Assembly: GCA_016936785.1 (NCBI GenBank) | Contig: JAFGXE010000040.1 | Coordinates: 1 to 5,087, forward strand | Direction of reading: 5' to 3' | Length of the DNA stretch: 5,087 nt | Source of the DNA: Alphaproteobacteria bacterium | GTDB lineage: Bacteria > Pseudomonadota > Alphaproteobacteria > Rs-D84 > NBLK01 | Shown here: positions 1 to 5,087 of the stretch, one piece after another | How positions within the stretch are numbered: position 1 is the stretch's first letter | How the letters are laid out: the number at the start of each line of letters is the position of its first letter | Translations under genes and position numbers: made by a program | Notes under the pieces: generated by a model | Databases searched by the model: none | Told to the model about the DNA's origin: nothing | What the model saw: the letters and a program-made list of their open reading frames with translations, nothing else

Positions 1-367
1 TAATCCGAAGAGACAAGGCCACATTTTCAAAAACTGTTAAATGATCCAACAGCCGGTAATCTTGGAATACGACACCTATCCGTCGTCTCACCTTTGCCAT
101 TGCGAGGCGATCGCTATAGTGCATCCCATGTCCGAATAAATGCAAGTTTCCCCGACTTGGCGCATGCCCAAGATAAAGAAGCTTGAGGAGTGTTGTTTTT
201 CCCGCACCACTCGCCCCTGTGAGAAAATAAAAGTCTCCACGATTAATCGACAGATTAATGTCTGAAAAAATCTCTTCACGCTCATCATAGCGCATCCCGA
301 CATCAGTAAGCTGAATGATAGGTGCGAGACTTTCTGAATCCAAAAGAGAATCTTGATGTTGTTTCAA
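1..367 (-). CDS. ftsE: Cell division ATP-binding protein FtsE, partial (C-terminus beyond left edge)
   Basis: This is the ATPase subunit of the FtsEX ABC-type complex, which sits on the cytoplasmic face of the inner membrane at the division site and controls peptidoglycan hydrolases. The first 122 residues are visible. They contain the Walker A motif GASGAGKTT (residues 51-59), the family's hydrophobic lead-in FYFLT before it, and the Q-loop region RRRIGVVFQDYRLLDHLT (Gln102), which is diagnostic of FtsE. The ABC signature, Walker B and H-loop lie off the left edge. I chose TTG at 367-365 as start: GAAAGG (382-377) lies 9 nt upstream, an in-frame TAA lies just before it, and the only in-frame ATG nearby (codon 25) would remove the first strand. 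This gives about 15 extra residues (MKQHQDSLLDSES) before the usual start of the fold. The FHFLTG-like wording resembles alphaproteobacterial FtsE. ftsX would be expected further left. Identity is confident; the start is fairly confident. Confidence 0.93.
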   Translation of the reverse strand, partial: MKQHQDSLLDSESLAPIIQLTDVGMRYDEREEIFSDINLSINRGDFYFLTGASGAGKTTLLKLLYLGHAPSRGNLHLFGHGMHYSDRLAMAKVRRRIGVVFQDYRLLDHLTVFENVALSLRI

Positions 368-376
368 ACTATATTA

Positions 377-382
377 CCTTTC
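377..382 (-). promoter_or_regulatory. Ribosome binding site of ftsE supporting a TTG start
   Basis: GAAAGG on the minus strand lies 9 nt before the TTG at 367-365. No ATG or GTG is placed to start the conserved FtsE fold, so this site decides the start codon. Confidence 0.6.
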
Positions 383-385
383 TCT

Positions 386-416
386 ACCTAAAGAGACTAA
401 CAATTTTGCTTTAGGT
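386..416 (-). repeat. Perfect 8-bp inverted repeat between radC and ftsE
   Basis: ACCTAAAG (minus strand 416-409) and CTTTAGGT (393-386) are perfectly complementary around a 15-nt loop. The hairpin would end 3 nt before the ftsE Shine-Dalgarno GAAAGG. It has no following U-run and only moderate GC, so it does not look like an intrinsic terminator. It could be an mRNA-stability element, an operator or chance. Its placement in a 58-nt intergenic gap is the main reason to record it. Confidence 0.4.
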
Positions 417-425
417 GAGTCAACG

Positions 426-1093
426 TTAAAAAATAGCAGACCAAAGCCCACGCTCTTTAAAGCTGGTCGTTTCATTTTTTCCGACGATAATATGATCGTG
501 CACTTGAATGTCTACTGTATCTAAAGCTTGCACAAGTTTTCGCGTGAGGTCGATATCTGATTGTGATGGATTTAAATCCCCACTCGGATGATTATGCACA
601 AGAATAACTGAACGTGCTCCAATAGAAAGTGCTGACTTTACCACTTCACGTGGATAAACTGTGGCATGGTCAAGCGTTCCCTTTGCGAGACATTTATCTT
701 CAATTAGTGTGAATTTTGTATCGAGAAAAAGCACACGAAATTCTTCATGTGTTTTCCCTGAGAATTTGCTTTTACAGTATATCAAAAGATGCGACCAATT
801 TTGTAAAATCACGCCCTCTTTTACTTTTTCTTTAAGATGTTTTTCAGAGAGTGTTCTTACAAGGCTTGTGCGCGAATTGAGAGCGTCGTTTTTGAAAGTT
901 TTTCCAGCTCAAATAGATCTCTCATACCAACTTCTGTCTCAATTTCTTTTGCCAAGGGTTTTGTGTCTCGACGCGGATAAACAAACGTCAGAAGAAGTTC
1001 AATTAGTTCGTAGTTTTGAAGAGAGTCTGGATGAGAAAGAAATTTTTCAAGAAGGCGTTTACGATGACCATGGTAATGCGGTTTCTCTGTCAT
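426..1093 (-). pseudogene. radC: RadC / JAB-domain (UPF0758) protein, interrupted by a single-base frameshift
   Basis: RadC-family proteins pair a short helical N-terminal domain with a JAB1/MPN-like metalloprotease domain. Their cellular role is unsettled and the old DNA-repair assignment is doubtful. The N-terminal half (from ATG at 1093) reads PHYHGHRKRLLEKFL, then YELIELLL and PRRDTKPLAKE, and hits a TAA at 859-857. The C-terminal half, one frame away, carries EEFRVLFLD, GTLDHATVYPREVV and the JAMM signature HNHPSGDLNPSQSD (H-x-H-P...S-x-x-D). Shifting frame by one base at the A5 run (889-893) joins the halves as LSKNDALNSRTSLVRTLSE, giving a continuous 222-residue protein of normal family length. 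The body is thus full-length with one missing A. The start has a weak AAGAAAG Shine-Dalgarno sequence 8 nt upstream. Either a recent pseudogene, a sequence error or, less likely, recoding. If truly broken, the 78-residue fragment lacks the catalytic domain. No promoter of its own is obvious, so read-through from the upstream barrel gene is plausible. Confidence 0.88.
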
Positions 1094-1137
1094 TATTAAA
1101 TCTTTCTTATAACTCAGGGCAATTGCTTTTTATCTCT

Positions 1138-2154
1138 CTAAAAATCAAACCTAAATCCTAAATAGATATCGGTTGCAATGAGCTTTTCTGATTTTAGAAA
1201 TGTGTTTGACTCGTCAAATCCCCATTCGATCAAACCAAGATTTGAATAATTCAAACCAAGATCAAACGACAGATGTTCGGAGAGCACATAGTTTAACCCA
1301 GCGGACAAACCCCATGCAAAATTCTGATGTGAAATAACTTTTTCTGCCATATCTCCATCAAAATCGTAAAGCGGACTTATGCTTCCTGTAACTCCCCCAG
1401 AATCATCATAAACTAACTCTGCTTGAGGATCAATCAATGTAAATTTTGTTTTATTGTTTGCAAGACCAATACCTGCACCGACAAAAGGTGTCCATTCCCC
1501 AATTGTCCGCCCTTTTTCTGTAAAATCGTAGAATACCCGAAACATAATATGAGAAGAAGATACTGTGCTTTTGAATTGTGTTTCCATTTTATCATCAAGA
1601 GGAGCTAAATCCCCAGGTTGAATTGCATTCGGATCTAAAGTAACGCCATCTGGCAAATAATGAGGAGCACCCACATAAATTGGATAGCCTTGATAAATTG
1701 TATCATCTGAATAATCAAAATCATTATGTTGCGTCCATTCTAACTCAATACGAATTTTATTGTGATACGGTAAGTATCCTCCAACAGCGAAACTATAAAA
1801 TCCTGTTATTTTATCCATCTCTGGCGTATGAGGATCCCAATCATCCCATTTCGCAAGATTTGTTAAGATTGCACCATCTGCTGCTGAATGGCACGGACCA
1901 TATCCATTAATAGTATCCTCACCTTCTTGGTAACCCGTATTGTCACCACTTTCTGCATAATACTGACAGTAAGTTGTTGAAAAACTCTGAATATCGTTTT
2001 CCATCTTCGCATTAAGCTTCCCGACACCCGCTCGGACGCCAATATACCAATTCGCTTTAGATGGATACGGTCTTTCATCCCACTGCCGAAAACCAGAAGC
2101 GATCCCCGTTGAAGAGATAAATAGAAGAATAAAAAAAATATTGCGTAAAATCAT
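1138..2154 (-). CDS. Outer-membrane beta-barrel protein (probable 8-stranded, Opa/P44/OmpA-like type)
   Basis: A secreted outer-membrane protein of 338 residues; exact function is not recognisable. Residues 1-20 form a signal peptide (Arg4, hydrophobic 6-13, likely cleavage in GIASG around 19-21). The mature part alternates aromatic and hydrophobic residues in the manner of barrel strands, with candidate strands near 36-45, 118-130, 132-142, 192-210, 222-234, 278-290, 294-305 and 326-338. The last strand is YLGFRFDF with a C-terminal Phe, the beta-signal read by the Bam complex. Eight strands with long loops resembles the Opa/P44/surface-antigen group; this is inference from pattern. Long acidic, Tyr/Asn/Asp-rich loops lie at about 52-115 and 145-190. 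Only two cysteines exist (63 and 88), both in the first long loop, so a loop disulfide is possible. A strong promoter lies directly upstream, suggesting high expression. An AAAAGGG Shine-Dalgarno-like stretch lies 4 nt before the ATG. It could be an adhesin, porin-like protein or structural barrel. Confidence 0.82.
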   Translation of the reverse strand: MILRNIFFILLFISSTGIASGFRQWDERPYPSKANWYIGVRAGVGKLNAKMENDIQSFSTTYCQYYAESGDNTGYQEGEDTINGYGPCHSAADGAILTNLAKWDDWDPHTPEMDKITGFYSFAVGGYLPYHNKIRIELEWTQHNDFDYSDDTIYQGYPIYVGAPHYLPDGVTLDPNAIQPGDLAPLDDKMETQFKSTVSSSHIMFRVFYDFTEKGRTIGEWTPFVGAGIGLANNKTKFTLIDPQAELVYDDSGGVTGSISPLYDFDGDMAEKVISHQNFAWGLSAGLNYVLSEHLSFDLGLNYSNLGLIEWGFDESNTFLKSEKLIATDIYLGFRFDF

Positions 2155-2175
2155 ACGTCCCTTTTCCCTCTGAAA

Positions 2176-2204
2176 ATTATAGCGGAAAGCGAATCGGGTT
2201 GCAA
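2176..2204 (-). promoter_or_regulatory. Sigma70-type promoter of the outer-membrane barrel gene
   Basis: On the minus strand, TTGCAA (2204-2199, 4 of 6 consensus) is followed by 17 nt and a perfect TATAAT (2181-2176). The predicted start of transcription is near 2169, giving a leader of about 15 nt that contains GGGAAAAGGG and then the ATG at 2154. The -35 box begins only 3 nt after the rpe stop codon, so the whole promoter fits in the 53-nt gap and separates the barrel gene from the upstream pair. Confidence 0.75.
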
Positions 2205-2207
2205 TAA

Positions 2208-2816
2208 TTAATTCTTAGGGTAAAAAGGTGGTGTTTTTTGAAAAGCACTGCCAATGACGATCGAGGAAACACCCGACTTTTTGATAAGCGAATAGGTTTC
2301 TGTATTCACTCCCCCATCGAGTGTAATTTCGACATCCGACTGTTCTTGAATTTTCTTCACTTTCTCTAAGGCTTTTGGTGCAAACGCTTGACCACTCGCA
2401 CCGCACTTCACACTCATCACAAGAACAAAATCCACCACATCTAAATACGGATCAAGAATTTCAACATCTGAAGGCAAATCCATCGCGACTCCCACCTGAA
2501 TCCCCTTCTTTTTGATATTTTTTAAAAAATCAAACGTCGGTTTTTCTTCTGCATGCACACTGATTCGCGTTGGATTAAGATCCAAATAGGGCTTTATGTA
2601 ATTTTCAGGATCTCGCGTCATGAAGTGAATATCAAAAGGCAAGTCAGTCATGGCTCTAATTTCTTTCGAGAAGTCAAAATCAAAGGCTTTTTTTGGCACG
2701 AACTTGCCATCCATTACATCAAGGTGAAGCCCTGATGCTCCGAGATCATTTGCGCGTTTCAAAATCGCAGGAATTTTTTCTTTCTCTAAACCAAGAATAC
2801 TCGGGTAAAACTTCAT
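2208..2816 (-). CDS. rpe: Ribulose-phosphate 3-epimerase (divergent, short)
   Basis: Cytosolic TIM-barrel enzyme that interconverts D-ribulose 5-phosphate and D-xylulose 5-phosphate in the pentose phosphate pathway. Recognisable elements in order: YPSIL (Ser6), LHLDVMDGKFVP (His31, Asp33, Met35), FDIHFM (His64), ISVHAE, FVLVMSV and ITLDGGVN (Asp167). The metal ligands and catalytic acid/base residues known for the family (His, Asp, His, Asp) are therefore all present. Two oddities: the phosphate-side loop, usually NPGFGGQ, is KCGASGQ (137-143), and the protein stops at 202 residues, nine after GSAFQ, whereas typical members run to about 215-225 and end in a further helix. It starts inside the end of the FtsA-like gene through an ATGA overlap with a strong AGGAGA 4 nt upstream, so the two are translationally coupled. 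A related pentulose- or hexulose-phosphate epimerase of the same superfamily cannot be excluded. Confidence 0.9.
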   Translation of the reverse strand: MKFYPSILGLEKEKIPAILKRANDLGASGLHLDVMDGKFVPKKAFDFDFSKEIRAMTDLPFDIHFMTRDPENYIKPYLDLNPTRISVHAEEKPTFDFLKNIKKKGIQVGVAMDLPSDVEILDPYLDVVDFVLVMSVKCGASGQAFAPKALEKVKKIQEQSDVEITLDGGVNTETYSLIKKSGVSSIVIGSAFQKTPPFYPKN

Positions 2817-4006
2817 AAGTTCTCCTGTATAAATTTACGCAATAGCTCAAATGTTCGATGAGATGATTTTTTTTGATATTCAAACGCACGATTTTCTTTT
2901 TCAATATGTGCGACACGATTTAAAAAAGCCCCTTTAATTGCATGTGATATGCGTTGGTTATTCAGAAAAGCCTCTTCAAAAACATTTACAGAACAGTTGA
3001 ATATATTGTATCCGAGCTGATTGAGGTGTTTCACGTGGAACACATCCCCAGTGATTTGAATACCTTGAATATATGGAATCACTTTTTTCTTTTCTAAGAA
3101 AAGATAAATCAGTCTCATGATTTCTTTCATCCGCGCAGACGTCAAACGTGTGATATCTAAAAGTGGAAAAGTCCGACTTGTCTTCTCATCAAAATCAAAT
3201 GTGACATTTTTTAAATGATCTTCAGAAAGCACAAGCGCACGCGCATGTTCACGAAAAAGTTTCTTTGCTTGCCTTTCTGAAAGCGAAAAATATTTTTGGA
3301 GATCTTGTAAAATTAAGTCGATTCCGAAGGGGAATTGATGCAAAAACAAGGGAGTCTTCTTTTCATAAACGAGCAACTCAGTTGTCTTATCATAAAAATT
3401 AATCAGAAGTGTTCCTGCTTTTTTCGTTTCATCATTCAAAACACCAAAGGAAGTCGCATAAGACGACTCGATCATTTTGACAAGGTTCAGACGGGCTTTT
3501 TTAAACATATAAAGATAACTCTCGTAAATCTTCTGAGGAATTTTTATGAAATGACATGCCACGCCGAGCGTCTGTCCAATCAAACCTTCTGGGTTTTCAA
3601 TATCCGATCTGTCGTCTAATTTATATCGCAATGGAAAAGAGTGAAGTACGCGATCATTTTCAAAAGCCTTGTTCAGACGATTTTCAGAAAGTATTTCTTG
3701 TATTTCAATCCCTTTAATTGGGTGTGCGTCTTCAAACGTTTTTGAAAAATACAATACCTTTGATTCAACGGGAAGTCCGCGCACAATCAAATAGACTTCA
3801 TGGAGTGGAAACCCGAGCTGACTCTCCAGAACATCGCGCATATCTTGAATATGGTTTTGAAAATCTTCTGCATGCGTAATCAGGCCGCGTGAAATAACCT
3901 GACATGGGACAGAGAGCTTGGCACGAATGACTTGCTGTGCACCCGCTTCAATCACACAAGCTGTGATTTCTTTTTCTGAACATTCAAAAAAGGTTAAAAA
4001 TTCCAT
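2813..4006 (-). CDS. ftsA: Divergent FtsA-like cell division protein (actin/HSP70 fold, eroded nucleotide motifs)
   Basis: FtsA is the actin-like protein that anchors FtsZ filaments to the inner membrane and recruits later divisome proteins. Over its 397 residues the FtsA plan can be followed: a first strand (3-7), SRGLITHAEDF (39-49, the family's G-x-I-x-D/H stretch before domain 1C), EVYLIVRGLPVESK (70-83), VLHSFPLRYKLDD (120-132), IENPEGLIGQTLGV (136-149, the most diagnostic segment), ESSYATSFGVLNDE (180-193) and a C-terminal amphipathic helix, FELLRKFIQENL (386-397), like FtsA's membrane-targeting sequence. The nucleotide motifs do not match: DIGTSK is replaced by ECSEKE (8-13), DIGGGTT by NFYDKTT (203-209), and the adenosine motif TGG by TGD (319-321). 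Length is a little below the usual 410-430. A near-consensus promoter lies directly before the ATG, with no Shine-Dalgarno sequence; rpe is coupled downstream. It may be the organism's sole, fast-evolving FtsA or a paralogue with another role; PilM-like proteins share the fold but lack the segment 120-149. Confidence 0.72.
   Translation of the reverse strand: MEFLTFFECSEKEITACVIEAGAQQVIRAKLSVPCQVISRGLITHAEDFQNHIQDMRDVLESQLGFPLHEVYLIVRGLPVESKVLYFSKTFEDAHPIKGIEIQEILSENRLNKAFENDRVLHSFPLRYKLDDRSDIENPEGLIGQTLGVACHFIKIPQKIYESYLYMFKKARLNLVKMIESSYATSFGVLNDETKKAGTLLINFYDKTTELLVYEKKTPLFLHQFPFGIDLILQDLQKYFSLSERQAKKLFREHARALVLSEDHLKNVTFDFDEKTSRTFPLLDITRLTSARMKEIMRLIYLFLEKKKVIPYIQGIQITGDVFHVKHLNQLGYNIFNCSVNVFEEAFLNNQRISHAIKGAFLNRVAHIEKENRAFEYQKKSSHRTFELLRKFIQENL
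2821..2826 (-). promoter_or_regulatory. Strong Shine-Dalgarno sequence of rpe inside the upstream gene
   Basis: AGGAGA lies 4 nt before the rpe ATG (2816-2814) and within the last codons of the FtsA-like gene. With the ATGA stop/start overlap, it supports the chosen rpe start and re-initiation by ribosomes finishing the upstream gene. Confidence 0.75.
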
Positions 4007-4013
4007 AGCAAAG

Positions 4014-4042
4014 AGTATACCTGAAAATCATGCGCCTGTCAT
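4014..4042 (-). promoter_or_regulatory. Near-consensus sigma70-type promoter of the FtsA-like/rpe pair
   Basis: On the minus strand, ATGACA (4042-4037, 5 of 6) is followed by 17 nt and TATACT (4019-4014, 5 of 6). Only 7 nt separate the -10 box from the ATG at 4006. Transcription would therefore start within a base or two of the start codon, giving a leaderless or nearly leaderless message. Confidence 0.68.
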
Positions 4043-4092
4043 TCATGAAAATAAAAAAATATTGAATCCTCGAATCTTGCTCTGGAGACACT

Positions 4093-5087
4093 TTAACTTT
4101 TTGTCTTCAAAATAATTTCACGGTCATCAAAGCGGTGTTTGACCCCTTTTATTTCTTGATAGGTTTCATGACCTTTTCCAGCAACAAGAATAATATCACC
4201 TTCTTGAGATTCTTTGACAGCAGTTTCAATTGCTTTTTTTCGATCTCCAATTTCAATCAATTTTGAGCGATCTTTGATGTTTTGTTTGATCAAGCTTCGA
4301 AGCATTTCAGGATCATCGTCGCGCGGATTGTCATCAGTTAGGAAAATTTTATCAGCAAATGTCTCTGCTGTTTTTCCCATATTTGCCCGTTCATGACGTG
4401 CCCCCCCAATCCCAAAAACAACAGTCAGTTTCCCTGTTGTATGAGGACGGAGTGTTTTGAGAACAGTCTCTAATCCGTCTGATGTATGCGCATAATCTAC
4501 AAAACATGTTGCGCCAGAGGCTGTTTTTTTCACAAATTCAAGTCGCCCCCGAATAGGTTTTAAACTTTGCAAAAAGAGTCTGACTTGTGCATACCGATAC
4601 GGTTGCCAAAATCCCTCTTCGAAAACTTTTTTTCCGTAATATCCCCCAAACATCATACCGAGCGCACACAATGCATTATACAGTTGGAACTCTCCCATAA
4701 GCGGAAACTTAATCTTCAGGGGACGCCCAAAAATCCCAAGCGTCAGATTTTGCCCTTCTTCTGTTGGGGTGTTTTTAAGAATTTGAAAATGCTTTCCTTC
4801 TTTTCCATACGTAAATAGGAAAGGCGATTTCAACTGGGAAATTAGCGTCTTTCCATATCTATCGTCTGCATTAATCACGGGCACGCCTTCTTCTGACAGA
4901 AACTCTGTGAAAAGCTTTTTCTTTGCTTCAAAATAATTTTGCATCGAACCATGATACTCTAAGTGATCTTCTGTAAGGTTAGTAAATCCTGCTGATAAAA
5001 TTTGTTTTTCCAATCCGCCAATTCGCTGTTGATCTAAACCATTACTTGACGCTTCAAAACAAACCGATTCAATTTTATTCTGAAATA
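4093..5087 (-). CDS. murE: UDP-N-acetylmuramoyl-L-alanyl-D-glutamate--2,6-diaminopimelate ligase MurE, partial (N-terminus beyond right edge)
   Basis: Cytosolic Mur ligase that adds meso-diaminopimelate to UDP-MurNAc-L-Ala-D-Glu using ATP, in peptidoglycan precursor synthesis. The 330 visible residues cover the last two thirds; the N-terminal substrate domain and the GTNGKT P-loop (about 160 residues) lie off the right edge. Visible motifs, numbered from the window edge: FEASSNGLDQ (10-19), TNLTEDHLEYHG (35-46), YFEAKKKLF (51-59, with the usual carbamylated Lys), the linker GRLEF (180-184), CFVDYAHTSDGL (194-205), DNPRDDDP (252-259) and GKGHETYQ (303-310). DNPR is the meso-DAP recognition signature. 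The reading frame is open to the edge, so the TTG at 5013 is internal, not a start. Oddities: SSHGLDQ is SSNGLDQ, and the strongly conserved GGDRDxGKRPxMG loop is a shorter GGARHERANMG. The gene ends 86 nt before the FtsA-like gene, and no convincing terminator lies between. Confidence 0.95.
   Translation of the reverse strand, partial: FQNKIESVCFEASSNGLDQQRIGGLEKQILSAGFTNLTEDHLEYHGSMQNYFEAKKKLFTEFLSEEGVPVINADDRYGKTLISQLKSPFLFTYGKEGKHFQILKNTPTEEGQNLTLGIFGRPLKIKFPLMGEFQLYNALCALGMMFGGYYGKKVFEEGFWQPYRYAQVRLFLQSLKPIRGRLEFVKKTASGATCFVDYAHTSDGLETVLKTLRPHTTGKLTVVFGIGGARHERANMGKTAETFADKIFLTDDNPRDDDPEMLRSLIKQNIKDRSKLIEIGDRKKAIETAVKESQEGDIILVAGKGHETYQEIKGVKHRFDDREIILKTKS

Noticed and set aside
394..423. 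Possible ftsE promoter with TTGACT at 423-418
   Set aside because: The -35 box is good, but at 17-18 nt spacing only TTAGTC or TAGTCT is present, too poor a -10 box to call.
1112..1130. GCAATTGC followed by T5 on the plus strand, terminator-like
   Set aside because: The palindrome leaves no loop for a hairpin, and no plus-strand gene precedes it.
661..1161. A 166-codon plus-strand open frame antisense to radC
   Set aside because: It lies opposite conserved RadC coding sequence, has no recognisable domain or ribosome binding site, and is best explained as a shadow frame.
2511..2534. AT-rich imperfect palindrome (TTTGAT ... ATCAAA) within rpe
   Set aside because: It is fully explained by Phe, Lys and Asn codons of rpe and is imperfect at the centre.
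4043..4092. Possible terminator after murE (T7 run near 4060 on the minus strand)
   Set aside because: The T-rich stretch is not preceded by a stable stem; GATTC occurs as a direct repeat rather than an inverted one.
4093..5013. murE starting at TTG 5013
   Set aside because: The frame stays open and conserved (FEASSNGLDQ) to the window edge, so the gene starts outside the window.

Overview
The window is about 5.1 kb of AT-rich, gene-dense bacterial DNA. Every gene I can support lies on the minus strand, so transcription runs from right to left. The protein signatures suggest a low-GC alphaproteobacterium. The FtsE Walker A region (FYFLTGASGAGKTTLLKLLYL) and the RadC N-terminus (PHYHGHRKRL) have the form usual in that class. 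The murein ligase carries the DNPR meso-diaminopimelate signature of Gram-negative peptidoglycan, and a signal-peptide-bearing beta-barrel ending in Phe indicates an outer membrane. The low GC and several divergent core genes would fit a host-associated or reduced-genome lineage such as Holosporales or Rickettsiales-like bacteria. That last point is inference.

In the direction of transcription: (1) murE (5087-4093) enters from beyond the right edge and lacks its N-terminal third. (2) An 86-nt gap holds a near-consensus sigma70-type promoter placed so close to the next ATG that the transcript should be almost leaderless. (3) A diverged FtsA-like actin-fold protein (4006-2813) overlaps (4) rpe, ribulose-phosphate 3-epimerase (2816-2208), by an ATGA junction, so the two form a translationally coupled pair. 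(5) A second strong promoter (TTGCAA-17-TATAAT) drives an outer-membrane beta-barrel gene (2154-1138). (6) radC (1093-426) follows 45 nt later and is broken by a one-base frameshift in an A5 run; both halves are otherwise intact. (7) ftsE (367-1) starts at TTG behind a GAAAGG Shine-Dalgarno sequence and runs off the left edge.

The theme is cell envelope and division: peptidoglycan precursor synthesis (MurE), a divisome actin homologue (FtsA-like), the FtsEX ATPase and an outer-membrane barrel, with a carbon-metabolism enzyme (Rpe) and a RadC/JAB protein between them. No mobile element, CRISPR array, tRNA or rRNA was seen, and no gene-free stretch exceeds 90 bases. I do not see a wholly new multi-gene system. 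The points most worth a second look are the FtsA-like protein with eroded nucleotide-binding motifs, its probable leaderless expression and coupling to rpe, and the frameshifted radC.
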